A stretch of 35,311 nt of DNA from Halobacteriales archaeon QS_5_70_15 (GTDB lineage: Archaea; Halobacteriota; Halobacteria; Halobacteriales; Haloarculaceae). Within the stretch, counting starts at the first letter, position 1, and the number at the start of each line of letters is the position of its first letter. Location of the stretch: NCBI GenBank assembly GCA_003022005.1, contig PXRQ01000087.1:1-35311 (forward strand). Reading direction: 5' to 3'. The notes under the pieces are model-generated. The model did no database searches, had not been told where the DNA came from, and saw only the letters and a program-made list of their open reading frames with translations. A program made the position numbers and the translations under genes. Shown here in pieces: positions 16,563 to 24,166 of this stretch.

Positions 16563-16663
16563 TACCGTCCGTGAGGGCCGGCCGTCCGGAGGATCGGTCG
16601 TCCGCTACACCCCCCGGATCGGGGGCGATCGAGACACCCGACACGGCCGCCTCGGGGCCGCTC

Positions 16664-18379
16664 CTACGCCTCGAAGTAGCGCTCGACGATCCGCTCGCCG
16701 GTGCGAGCCGCCAGCGCCTGCCCCGTGTTCGTCGGGTTCGCGCCACCGACCCCGTTCGAGAGGGCGGAGTGGTCGGCGACGAACAGCCGGTCGACGTCGT
16801 AGGCCTCGCAGGCCTCGTCGACGACTCTGCCCATCGCCATCGTGCTGTGGATGTGGAGCGCCGTCGGCGGCGAGTCCGACCGGTGGACGTGGGAGGCGCC
16901 GGCCTCGCGGAGTATCTCCGCGGCGGTCTCCGCGAGCCGGTCCCGGCGCTTGCGGTCGCCCTCGCTCGGCTCGTAGTTCACCAGCGGGACGGGCCCGTGC
17001 TCGTCCTCGACCCCGCCCACCACGGAGATGCCGTTGCGCCTGTGTGGGCGGTCGTCGCTCACGACGAGGATCTGGAGCATCCGGCGGTAGCCCGACAGGG
17101 TGCGCTTGAGCTCCGCCCCGGCGAGCCGTCCTACCGTGTCCCACGTGGCGTCCCCGGGATCGTTCTGGAAGGCGAACCCCGAGGCGCTGCTGCCGAACCC
17201 GAGGATGGCGCCGATCCCCGGCGTGGTCCCGACCGTCTGGAGCATCCCGAGCCCGGGGTAGTCGAAGCGCGCCGCGATGTCCTGGCCCTCGTGCTGGTCG
17301 ACCGTCCGTTTGCCGATGGCCCCCTCCAGGTCGTCCGCGTCGAACAGCCCCATCACGTTGTCGCCGAAGTGGATGGTCATGCCCCTGCCGACCCACTCGC
17401 TCCGCGGGAGGTCGGTGTTCAGCCAGAGCCGCGGCGTCTCGACCGCCCCCGCGGCGAGGACGACCACCTCCGCGTCGACCCGCTCGCGCTGGCCCGACCA
17501 GGTGTCCCGGAACCGCACCCCGGTGGCGGTCGGCTCGTCGCCGAGCGGCGTCCCCGTGAGGACGTCGGTAACGAACGCGTTCGGCCGGATCGTCACGTTA
17601 CCCGTGCGGAGCGCCGGCGGGACGAAGCTGACGTTGCTGGCGCGCTTCGCCTTCGCCTCGTACGGCGCCCCCCGGGGGTGGGGGTTGCCGGCGATGTGCC
17701 CCAGGGCGAGGGTGTCGCCCTCGACGTCGGGGTAGGTGAAGTCACCGTCGTAGCCCGCGTCGACGTGGAGCCGCTCGTCGGGCTGTCTGATCGCGTTCGG
17801 CTGGGGTCGATAGCCCGGCCCCGTGACGTTCAGGTCCTCGATCAGTTCCCACCCCGCGGCCTCGGCCCCGCGGAAGAACAGCTCCTCCTTGGCCGTGACC
17901 GGTGCCGGCGTCACCTCGCACATCCCCTCTATCGCCCGGTAGTATGGCAGCAGGTCCGCGTAGTCGATGGGCCAGTGGCCCTGCTCGTCGATGGCGGCCG
18001 GGTACGCCCGCGGGTGACAGCCCGTGTAGTGGAGGGTGGTCCCGCCGACGCCCGAACACTGGAGGATGGCCCCGTCCCCCGGGAACTTCCGGAACCAGAA
18101 CCCCCGCTCGTGGTCCGCCGGGCCGAACACGAGCTTGTTGATCATCTCGAACTCGCGGGTCGTGAACTGCTCGTCCAGCAGCTCCCCGCTGAGGTCCTCG
18201 ACGCTCGACGAGGCCTCGCCGCCGGGGTCCTCGTGGGGGTTGGGCCACTGCTCGTTGCCGTGGAACGGTCCGGCCTCTAGGACCAGCACCGACAGCCCCG
18301 CCTCCGCGAGCTTCCACGCCGCCACCGGCCCGTCACCGCCCGCCCCGACCACCACCGCGTCGTAGGCGTCGGCGACCAT
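16664..18379 (-). CDS. GMC-family FAD-dependent oxidoreductase
   Basis: A 571-residue flavoprotein. VVGAGGDGPVAAWKLAEAGLSVLVLEAG is the FAD-binding betaalphabeta unit, although the second Gly of GxGxxG is replaced (GAGGDG). LQCSGVGGTTLHYTG near residue 105 is the GMC flavin-contact motif, VVVLAAGAVETPRLWL near residue 290 the second, and the C-terminal LHIHSTMAMG and NPTNTGQALAARTGERI hold the catalytic His and Asn region. Such enzymes oxidise sugars, polyols or sugar acids. Its start follows immediately (0 bp gap) the stop of the gluconate-2-dehydrogenase subunit-3-like gene, so the two should form one operon and probably one complex, by analogy with bacterial membrane-bound gluconate dehydrogenase. 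No cytochrome c subunit is visible here. Confidence 0.88.
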   Translation of the reverse strand: MVADAYDAVVVGAGGDGPVAAWKLAEAGLSVLVLEAGPFHGNEQWPNPHEDPGGEASSSVEDLSGELLDEQFTTREFEMINKLVFGPADHERGFWFRKFPGDGAILQCSGVGGTTLHYTGCHPRAYPAAIDEQGHWPIDYADLLPYYRAIEGMCEVTPAPVTAKEELFFRGAEAAGWELIEDLNVTGPGYRPQPNAIRQPDERLHVDAGYDGDFTYPDVEGDTLALGHIAGNPHPRGAPYEAKAKRASNVSFVPPALRTGNVTIRPNAFVTDVLTGTPLGDEPTATGVRFRDTWSGQRERVDAEVVVLAAGAVETPRLWLNTDLPRSEWVGRGMTIHFGDNVMGLFDADDLEGAIGKRTVDQHEGQDIAARFDYPGLGMLQTVGTTPGIGAILGFGSSASGFAFQNDPGDATWDTVGRLAGAELKRTLSGYRRMLQILVVSDDRPHRRNGISVVGGVEDEHGPVPLVNYEPSEGDRKRRDRLAETAAEILREAGASHVHRSDSPPTALHIHSTMAMGRVVDEACEAYDVDRLFVADHSALSNGVGGANPTNTGQALAARTGERIVERYFEA

Positions 18380-19221
18380 TCAGACCACCTCCACCTGGAC
18401 CTGGACCTCCTCGGGGGGGAGCTCCCCCTCGGGGAACGGCTCCTCGTAGTCGCTCGTGTCGTAGTCGTTCTCCCGAAAGGAGCCGGATTCGCTGAAGACC
18501 CGGACGGGCGAGCGGCCGTCCCCGTCGAGCGCCGTCCGGGCCTCGCCGCCGCCGAGCGGTCCCTCGTCGGTCCCGAGATACCCGCGGAGCGCGGCGTACC
18601 CCGGCGCGACCCCCGGGTAGCCCGTCTGTCGCCAGCCCCGGACCGCCGCGGGAGCGTTCGGGTGCTCGCGCTCGCTCGGCGGCCGGCCGAACCCGTCGTA
18701 GCCCTCCCACTCGCTGTAGTAGATCATCTCGGCGAACCCGACGACGAGCTGGCCGACCAGCCCCGCGTCGAACTCGAACGGTTCACCGTCGGTCGCCCGT
18801 AGCTCCACCCGGAGCTCGTCGAGGCGGCCGAGCGCCCGGAGCCGGTCCTCTTGGGAGAGCGTCGCGAACGGCCCGGCCGCGTCGGCGCTCCCGGTCGGGT
18901 CGGGGGCCGTGGGGTCGAGCAGTTCGGCCACGCGCTCTCGGCTCGGTTCCCGAGCCCGGGGAGCCCGAACTGGAACAGGTCGTTCACGTAGACCGCGAGG
19001 AAGTCGCCGAGTCCGACCGCCCGACCCCCGGGGACGTGCTCCCGACCCAGTTCGTCGCCCAGGTCGGGCGTCCTCGGAACCACCGCGTCGGCGACAGCCC
19101 GGAACGTCAGCGTCGTGCGGGCCGCCGCGTCCGGGGCCGCGGGATCCAGGACCGACTGGATCGTGCGCCAGGCGGCGGCCACCCGGCGCGGTATCGGGTT
19201 CCACAGGCTCGCGTCTCCCAT
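18380..19221 (-). pseudogene. gluconate 2-dehydrogenase subunit-3-like protein, frameshifted
   Basis: The N-terminal part from ATG 19221 reads MGDASLWNPIPRRVAAAWRT... through TFRAVADAVVPR and VNDLFQFGLPGLG. After a C run at 18949-18951 the protein continues one frame away as EPSRERVAELLDPTAPD, through LSQEDRLRALGRLDELR and FAEMIYYSEWEGYDGFGRP, to YEEPFPEGEL. Restoring one base in that run (CCC to CCCC) gives a continuous protein of about 280 residues with the helical subunit-3 layout. Neither frame alone makes sense: the downstream frame before this point is Arg/Gly-rich, the upstream frame afterwards is Pro/Ser-rich. The subunit is thought to help mature or hold the GMC partner. It is either a true pseudogene or a homopolymer sequencing error. 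Confidence 0.7.
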
Positions 19222-19445
19222 GCCCCCCCGTCTACCCCCGTGCTGAAGACACTTGTCCACGGCGGACACCGACCACGGCCGGGCCCGCGGAGCCCCGTCC
19301 TCGTCCGGTCGAGACACGGGGCAACCGTTCCCCGACGCTGCGTGCGTCGTTCCGCCCACCATCCGAATCCGGGCCGTCACCGCGACCACCCGGTACCTGC
19401 GTGCGCCGGCAGGGCGCTCATCAGTCCGGCGAGCGTGGTGTGCGT

Positions 19446-19649
19446 ATGACACTAAACGCCCTGTTCGGGTCGGGGATAGCGAGACGAGCCAGCGCGCTGT
19501 CGCTGCTAGTCGAGGCCGCCCTGTCGTGGTCGGGCGGCGACCGTCGGACGGCGGTGCTGTTACTCGGAGTCGCCGGCCTCGCCTACCGGTGGAACGGGCT
19601 CGGCGTGGCCGCCGAGGTCGCGCTCCGCCTGCACCGGTGGCGCAGGTGA
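19446..19649 (+). CDS. possible small hydrophobic protein
   Basis: A 67-residue open frame starting MTLNALFGSGIARRASALSL. It has two modest hydrophobic stretches (ASALSLLVEAALSW and TAVLLLGVAGLAYRW) and a basic C-terminus (LRLHRWRR). It is isolated, with 224 bp of featureless sequence upstream (19222-19445) and no convincing TATA box. The alternating hydrophobic/Gly pattern and basic ends look like a small membrane-associated haloarchaeal protein, but chance in GC-rich sequence cannot be excluded. No family was recognised. Confidence 0.4.
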   Translation: MTLNALFGSGIARRASALSLLVEAALSWSGGDRRTAVLLLGVAGLAYRWNGLGVAAEVALRLHRWRR

Positions 19650-19959
19650 ACGGTTCTGGGTTCCGAGGTCCCGCGTCCGGGAGGTCGAGTTCGACGGTCG
19701 AGCGAGCGGTGACGCGACCCGTCGGCAGCTACGTGACCGCGAGGGCTACACCGACCGCGAACCGACATCGACCGGCGGGAACGACGGCAGTCGGTCGGAA
19801 CGACGGCACCGTCGACTGGTAGCAGCTGTCGCGGACGGCTGTACCCCGCGGGAGTCGGGCCCCCACGGTCCGACGAGAAGCGGCGGGCGTCCGGCCGGCT
19901 GTGATGCTCGCTGTGTGCCCTCCGTCGTCGGAGCGATGTCAGCCAGGGACCGAACCGGC

Positions 19960-20079
19960 CACACTCGTATACGCCGATGCACGAGGGGGATATGTTCACT
20001 ATTGTCAGGGGAACAACTAGACACACTCTTATACCCGGTACACGAGTGGTGGACATGGCCACTATCGTCAGGGGAACAG
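19960..20079 (+). repeat. tandem duplication of promoter, leader and start codon of the HTH gene
   Basis: Copy 1 (about 19960-20016) and copy 2 (about 20022-20079) align over roughly 56 bp at about 80 percent identity. Each holds ACACTC-TATAC, a CACGAG stretch, an ATG (19992 and 20055) and the coding words for M-(F/A)-TIVRGT. The two ATGs are 63 bp apart and in frame, so the duplication adds 21 codons to a long form of the protein. The 310 bp before it (19650-19959) show nothing recognisable. Confidence 0.8.
20029..20034 (+). promoter_or_regulatory. TATA box (copy 2) for the HTH gene
   Basis: TTATAC lies 21-26 bp upstream of ATG 20055. The matching GTATAC of copy 1 is at about 19968-19973, 19-24 bp before ATG 19992, so both copies keep a TATA-like core. 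Confidence 0.5.
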
Positions 20080-20726
20080 TACCAGCGGAGGAGTTCGCTC
20101 TGAACTACTCCCTCCGGACCCTCCCGGAACTGGAGGTCGAGTGCGAGCGGATCGTCAGGAGCGCCGACCGGGCGGTGATGCCGCTGCTCTGGGTGCGCTA
20201 CGCCGACCGCGACGAGGTCGAGGCGGCGTTCGAGGAGGACCCCTCCGTGGAAAACGTCACCTGCCTCTCCGACCTTGAGAACGAACTCCTCTACCGAATG
20301 GACTGGATCGACCACGTCGACCTCCTCCTACAGATGCTGACGAACGCCGGGGCGACCGTTCTCGACGCGTACGGCCACGACGGATACTGGAAGCTCCGGG
20401 TGCTCTACCCCCAGCGCGAGGAGTTCTCGGCGACACACGAGTTCTGTAGGGGACACGGTCTCACCTTCGAGATCGACTCGATCCGGGAGATCGACGGGGA
20501 ACCGGCCGGACGATTCGGTCTCACCGAGAGCCAGTACCGGGCGCTCGTGCTGGCGCGACGGCGCGGCTACTACGAGGTACCGCGGGAGGCGACGCTCGGG
20601 GAGCTGGCCGACGAGCTCGACATCTCCCACCAGGCGCTCTCCGAGCGGCTCAGGCGAGCCACCGGATCGCTCATCGAGGACACGCTCCTCGTCGGGGCAA
20701 TGCCGGAGTGCGTGGAAGAGTGGTAG
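20055..20726 (+). CDS. bacterio-opsin-activator-type HTH transcription regulator
   Basis: A 223-residue protein from ATG 20055; an in-frame ATG at 19992 would give 244 residues. Residues 1-155 form an N-terminal sensory-type domain without cofactor motifs (TVPAEEFALNYSLRTLPELEVEC at the start). The C-terminal FGLTESQYRALVLARRRGYYEVPREATLGELADELDISHQALSERLRRA is the HTH_10 (Bat-type) DNA-binding domain, with the diagnostic LT-x-x-Q...A-x-x-x-GYY-x-x-PR. Haloarchaea use many such one-component regulators; the signal and targets are unknown. The promoter and first codons are tandemly duplicated, so expression and start choice may be unusual. A palindromic repeat follows 22 bp after the stop. Confidence 0.88.
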   Translation: MATIVRGTVPAEEFALNYSLRTLPELEVECERIVRSADRAVMPLLWVRYADRDEVEAAFEEDPSVENVTCLSDLENELLYRMDWIDHVDLLLQMLTNAGATVLDAYGHDGYWKLRVLYPQREEFSATHEFCRGHGLTFEIDSIREIDGEPAGRFGLTESQYRALVLARRRGYYEVPREATLGELADELDISHQALSERLRRATGSLIEDTLLVGAMPECVEEW

Positions 20727-20748
20727 CCGGTACGGGAGGTCCTCGCAG

Positions 20749-20827
20749 GGTCGGCTGTAGTCCGTTACCGGTGGGCTCCGGTTCCGCCCGGATCCTCCGC
20801 CGGTAAATCGTTACAACCGACCGTATC
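20749..20827. repeat. palindromic repeat element, copy A
   Basis: Outer arms at 20749-20759 (GGTCGGCTGTA) and 20812-20822 (TACAACCGACC) pair at 10 of 11 positions. Inner arms at 20767-20774 and 20797-20804 pair at 7 of 8, with a G-T wobble. The 7-base internal loops at 20760-20766 and 20805-20811 separate them. The right arm read on the minus strand (20827 to 20798) matches 27 of 30 bases of the left arm of copy B at 22980. It lies just after the HTH gene stop. Confidence 0.75.
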
Positions 20828-20914
20828 GGCCGGCGAACGCACCCGGCTTCCGCCCCCGCTTGCGAAGGCAGGCAGAGCCCTTCTATCCGTGGCTCGCCTC
20901 GCGTCATCCGCCGT

Positions 20915-21262
20915 ATGAGCGACTCGACGACGACACGACAGGAACCGACGAACGGTCGAGTGCGGACCGCCCTCGAGGGGGCGATCAAGCGGCCGGTGAG
21001 GGAGGCCGTCCGGGAGGCACTCGCGGAGGGCGTCACCGGGTCTGCCGGCCAGTCCACCGAGGACGAGCCGGTCGAGGTAGACCCCCCTGACGCGGGGGAC
21101 GGCTCCGAGTCGTCCAGCGACGACACGGCGGAGTCGACCGAGACGGGCCGTAGCCTCCCCCGACGGCTCCTCGGCTCGCGGCGAGCGGTGGGACTCGTGG
21201 CCCTCCTGGTCGCGACGTACCTCCGCCGTCGCCGGCGTTCGAACGACACCACCGCCGAGTGA
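20915..21262 (+). CDS. small acidic protein with C-terminal membrane helix, unknown
   Basis: A 115-residue protein. Residues 1-45 include an amphipathic stretch, ALEGAIKRPVREAVREALAEG. Residues 46-80 are Asp/Glu/Ser-rich and probably disordered. LGSRRAVGLVALLVATYLRRRRR near residues 85-107 is a single membrane helix flanked by Arg, and the tail is short. The domain order (amphipathic helix, acidic linker, tail anchor) is recurrent in haloarchaeal small proteins, but no function is known. A TTCTATCC about 27-34 bp before ATG 20915 may be the promoter. Monocistronic. Confidence 0.7.
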   Translation: MSDSTTTRQEPTNGRVRTALEGAIKRPVREAVREALAEGVTGSAGQSTEDEPVEVDPPDAGDGSESSSDDTAESTETGRSLPRRLLGSRRAVGLVALLVATYLRRRRRSNDTTAE

Positions 21263-21299
21263 CACGGACGCCGGACCGACACTCCTCTCCCGGTCCTCC

Positions 21300-21355
21300 G
21301 TTCCGAGATACCGTCGGAACAGATACTTCGCTACACCTCGCTTCGCTACACCTCG
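21300..21355. repeat. 7-bp hairpin followed by a perfect 15-bp tandem repeat
   Basis: GTTCCGA at 21300-21306 and TCGGAAC at 21314-21320 form a perfect stem with a 7-base loop. Directly after, CTTCGCTACACCTCG occurs twice head to tail (21326-21340, 21341-21355). It lies in the convergent 282-bp gap 21263-21544; it may contribute to termination of the genes on either side. Confidence 0.55.
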
Positions 21356-21544
21356 CCGGGGACCCCCTGCGGTCGTATCAACCGTTCGGTCCGACGGTAT
21401 AGCGGCCGCTCACGGGATGACTCCGGATCCCGGGGGAGCGTTCTCGTCCGCCAGTACGTCGGCCGGTGTCGGCCCGCGTCGGCCCGTCTCGGCCGGTGGG
21501 CCGACGTCGGTCACCGTATGGGTGGATCGGTGGGCCGTCGCCGG

Positions 21545-21742
21545 TTACAGGATGAGTGCGATTACCGCGAGCACGAGGAATATCACGACGAGTATCTTCG
21601 CGACCTCCATCGTGACACCGGCGATACCGCGCATCCCGAACAGGCCCGCGACGACGGCGATGACGAACAGCACGACCGCGGCGTACAGGAAGTCCCCCGA
21701 GAACAGCATCGGTGCGAGGAACCCGATCGAGCCGAGCGTCAT
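21545..21742 (-). CDS. DUF1328 (UPF0391) small membrane protein
   Basis: A 65-residue protein starting MTLGSIGFLAPMLFSGDFLY. It has two hydrophobic helices: LYAAVVLFVIAVVAGLFGM, followed by the short loop RGIAGVTMEVAK, and ILVVIFLVLAVIALIL to the end. The pattern of two helices joined by a loop containing Gly-(I/T)-A-x-x-(S/T) before the second helix matches the DUF1328/YtjA family of tiny inner-membrane proteins, often stress-induced and of unknown function. ATG 21742 is the only Met that gives the family length. The same frame is open far upstream but only as antisense to the quinone reductase gene. Confidence 0.8.
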   Translation of the reverse strand: MTLGSIGFLAPMLFSGDFLYAAVVLFVIAVVAGLFGMRGIAGVTMEVAKILVVIFLVLAVIALIL

Positions 21743-21983
21743 CGCGAGGCCCCCGTCGGCCGCCCCGTGATTCGGTTCGTCCCGCTCGATTCCGACTCGA
21801 CGACCGTCTTCGTCGGGTCGCGCTCCGCGTTCGGTATCGTTCGCATAGCACCGAGGACGTGGGTCCCTGTCCGGATAACCGCGCTGCCGGCGATCGCAGG
21901 CCGTTCGTCCCCGGGACCGGGCGATCCACGACGGTCGCGTCCGCGAGCGCACCCGGCCGTGACCGACGGCGTCACGCCCACCC

Positions 21984-21989
21984 TTATCA
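21984..21989 (+). promoter_or_regulatory. TATA-like box for the quinone reductase gene
   Basis: TTATCA lies 27-32 bp upstream of ATG 22016, a leaderless spacing that supports this start. The rest of the gap 21743-22015 shows nothing recognisable. Confidence 0.5.
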
Positions 21990-22015
21990 CCCCTCGCGAT
22001 GTCCTCGCGAACGCC

Positions 22016-22981
22016 ATGCGAGCCGTCACACTCGAGGAACACGGCGGAGCGGACGTGCTGCAGGTGAGCGAGATCGAGCGACCGGACCCCGGCGGGCACG
22101 AGGTGCTCGTCGAGGTGGCCGCGGCGGGCGTCAACCCCGTCGACACCTACTTCCGGGACGGGTCCTACGGGGTCGACGAGTTCCCGTTCACGCCCGGGGT
22201 CGACGTCGCGGGGGTCGTGAGCGAGGTCGGGGAGTACGTCGAGGGGTTCGAACCCGGCGACCCCGTCTACGGGACCGGCATCGGCAACGGCACGTACCAG
22301 GGCGGTTACGCCGAGTACGTGACCGTCCCCGAGGACCGCGTCGTCGTGCTTCCGGACGGGGTCGACCTCGTCGAGGCGGGGGCGGCGGGCGTCGTCGCCG
22401 GAACCGCCTGGCGCGCGCTGATCGACCACGCCGACCTCGATCCCGCCGAGTTCTGCCTGATTCACGGCGGGTCGGGCGGCGTCGGTCACGCCGCGATACA
22501 GGTCGGGGCCGCCGTCAACGCGCGGGTCGTCACCACCGCCGCGCCGGAGTACCACGACGCCCTCTCCGACCTCGGCGCGGAGACCGTGCTCGACTACGGC
22601 CGCGACGACCTCGCCGACGCCGTCCTCGAGGCCTCCGACGGGGGCGTCGACGTCGTGCTCGACCACCGGCTCGACGACTACATGCAGTTCGACGCCGACG
22701 TGGCCGTCACGGGCGGGCGGGTCGTCGGCATCGGCGAGAACAGCCCCGACCCGGCGTTCACGAACGACGGCGCCGCCCGGTCGAAGGACGTCTCCTACCA
22801 GTTCATGTCCATGTTCAACACGCCGGACCTCCGGGTACTGCTGGACGGGACCGCACACCTCATGGCGACGGACGCGCTCTCGGTCGGGATCGCCCGGAGC
22901 TACGACTTGGAGGAGGCCGCCGAGGCACAGCGGGCCGTCATGGAAGACAGCTTCCTCGGGAAGCTCGTCATCGAGCCCTGA
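22016..22981 (+). CDS. zinc-independent quinone oxidoreductase/NADPH:quinone reductase-like MDR protein
   Basis: A 321-residue MDR-fold protein. GVNPVDTYFRDGSY and TPGVDVAGVVSEVGEYVEGFEPGD are the N-terminal signature of the zeta-crystallin/Qor group; the zinc cysteines of alcohol dehydrogenases are absent. LIHGGSGGVGHAAIQVGAAVNARVVTTAA is the NADPH-binding Rossmann loop (GGSGGVG). The ending LEEAAEAQRAVMEDSFLGKLVIEP matches the family C-terminus (A-x-A-H...G-K-x-V). Likely role: NADPH-dependent reduction of quinones or enones in the cytoplasm. The TGA stop at 22979-22981 overlaps the edge of palindromic repeat copy B, so the element may serve as its 3' end. Confidence 0.9.
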   Translation: MRAVTLEEHGGADVLQVSEIERPDPGGHEVLVEVAAAGVNPVDTYFRDGSYGVDEFPFTPGVDVAGVVSEVGEYVEGFEPGDPVYGTGIGNGTYQGGYAEYVTVPEDRVVVLPDGVDLVEAGAAGVVAGTAWRALIDHADLDPAEFCLIHGGSGGVGHAAIQVGAAVNARVVTTAAPEYHDALSDLGAETVLDYGRDDLADAVLEASDGGVDVVLDHRLDDYMQFDADVAVTGGRVVGIGENSPDPAFTNDGAARSKDVSYQFMSMFNTPDLRVLLDGTAHLMATDALSVGIARSYDLEEAAEAQRAVMEDSFLGKLVIEP

Positions 22982-23060
22982 TACGGACTGTTGTAGCGAT
23001 TTACCGGCGAGCACCCGAACGGGGGCTGTGCTCGCCGGTACACGACTACAACAGTCCGTA
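22979..23060. repeat. palindromic repeat element, copy B
   Basis: A near-perfect hairpin. Outer arms TACGGACTGTTGTAG (22982-22996) and CTACAACAGTCCGTA (23046-23060) pair at 15 of 15. Inner arms ACCGGCGAGCAC (23003-23014) and GTGCTCGCCGGT (23028-23039) pair at 12 of 12. They are separated by 6-base internal loops, with a 13-base apical loop. It starts at the stop codon of the quinone reductase gene. The left arm matches copy A at 27 of 30 bases. Confidence 0.85.
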
Positions 23061-23156
23061 CGAGTCGTCCGGGAAAGGAACTGCTCACTCGCCCCCGACC
23101 GGGTGGAACCGGGCCCGACCGGTCGGCCTCTGCCCGGCGGCGACGTACCACCACCC

Positions 23157-23393
23157 ATACTCGAGGACACCCCCGGCATCCACCACGTCACGGGTATCGG
23201 CGGCGACGCAGGGTCGAACCTCGACTTCTACGCGGGCGTCCTCGGGCTCCGCCCCGTCAAGCGGACGGTCAACCACGAGGACGTCCTCGGGTACCACCTC
23301 TACTACGGGAACGGCGACGGATCGCTCGGGTCCCTGCTCACCACCTTTCCCTACCCCGGCGATCGACCCGCCGCGGTCCGGGGGCTCGAACAC
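23157..23393 (+). pseudogene. remnant of a VOC-family (glyoxalase/ring-cleaving dioxygenase) gene
   Basis: The frame reads ILEDTPGIHHVTGIGG, then SNLDFYAGVLGLRPVKRTVN, HEDVLGYHLYYG and LLTTFPYPGD, the first vicinal-oxygen-chelate module with the metal His in GIHHVTG. Family proteins of this type usually run to about 300 residues with two or more modules; here the sequence ends after some 77 codons and passes in the same frame straight into the next hydrolase gene. The expected start before LEDTPGIHH is ATA (23157-23159) instead of ATG; the only in-frame alternative, GTG 23103, would add a Pro/Gly-rich stretch. Internal deletion and lost start indicate a pseudogene. VOC and hydrolase genes of these types are commonly neighbours in haloarchaea (recalled, not checked). 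Confidence 0.6.
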
Positions 23394-24073
23394 GTGACCG
23401 ACGACGACCGCCACGAGGAACCGCGCGACGCCGACCCCCACGCGGACGGCCCCCTGATCACCGCCGGCGCGCCGGCGGGGGCGACCGAGGTGATGGTCGT
23501 CCTGCTCCACGGGCGAGGGGCCACCGTCGACGGGATCGTTCGCCTCGCGGAGCCGCTCTACCGACACGGCGTCGCCTTCTATGCGCCGGAGGCCGACCGG
23601 ATCCGGTGGTACCCCCACTCCGCTCTCGCCCCGTCGAGCGCAACGAGCCGCACCTCTCCTCGGCGCTCCGCCGGGTCGGGACGGTCGTCGAGCGGGCCAC
23701 CGGGACCGTTCCACCGGAGCGGGTGGTCCTGGGCGGGTTCTCGCAGGGCGCCTGCCTCGCGGCGGAGTTCGCGGCCCGTCACCCCCGGCGCTACGGCGGG
23801 GTGTTCGTCCTGGGCAGTGGCCTCCTCGGCTCGCCGACCCGGTCCGAGGACGCGGCGTTCGAGGGCTCGCTCGACGGGACGCCCGTCTTCCTCGGGTGTG
23901 GCGACGCGGACGAGCACGTGCCGGTCGAGCGGGTCCACCGGACCGCCGAGGTCCCCCGTACCCTCGGCGGCGACGTGACCGAGCGGATCTACGAGGGGGT
24001 CGGCCACGAGGTGACCGACGACGAGTTCGAATCCGTCGGCACGCTCGTCGACGGCCTCCTGTCGTCCGGGTGA
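23394..24073 (+). pseudogene. alpha/beta hydrolase (carboxylesterase/phospholipase family), frameshifted
   Basis: From GTG 23394 the frame reads VTDDDRHEEPRDADPHADG, then EVMVVLLHGRGATVDGIVRLAE and FYAPEADRIRWYPHS, the oxyanion HGRG region of the Abhydrolase_2 family. At a C run (23629-23632) the frame breaks and the protein continues one frame away as VERNEPHLSSALRRV, with the nucleophile elbow GGFSQGACLAAEF (Ser in G-x-S-x-G), FLGCGDADEHVP (acid) and GVGHEV (catalytic His). Adding one C to the run restores a continuous protein of about 226 residues with the whole triad. It is otherwise intact, so it could be a recent mutation or a homopolymer sequencing error. Confidence 0.75.
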
Positions 24074-24132
24074 GTCACGGGCCGGCCGCTCCGGCCGATC
24101 GGCTGTGCACGGGGAACGCACGTCCGATGACC

Positions 24133-24140
24133 GGTTAAGA
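24133..24140 (+). promoter_or_regulatory. TATA-like box for the winged-helix gene
   Basis: GGTTAAGA lies 27-34 bp upstream of ATG 24167. Confidence 0.4.
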
Positions 24141-24166
24141 GGTCGGCGGTACCATCGTCGGTACCG

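Noticed and set aside
16337..18280. 647-codon plus-strand open frame opposite the GMC gene
   Set aside because: Antisense shadow with Arg/Val/Leu-rich non-protein-like sequence.
19253..19822. Plus-strand open frame through the 19.2-19.8 kb gap
   Set aside because: Arg/Pro/Thr-rich composition, no hydrophobic core or motif; overlaps a more protein-like small frame.
22979..23060. Palindrome B considered as a tRNA-like or riboswitch structure
   Set aside because: No cloverleaf, no anticodon loop or conserved tRNA arms; it follows a stop codon rather than preceding a gene, and the downstream gene is a remnant.
21545..23191. 548-codon minus-strand open frame containing the DUF1328 protein as its end
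   Set aside because: Only the last 65 codons are a protein; the rest is antisense to the quinone reductase gene.
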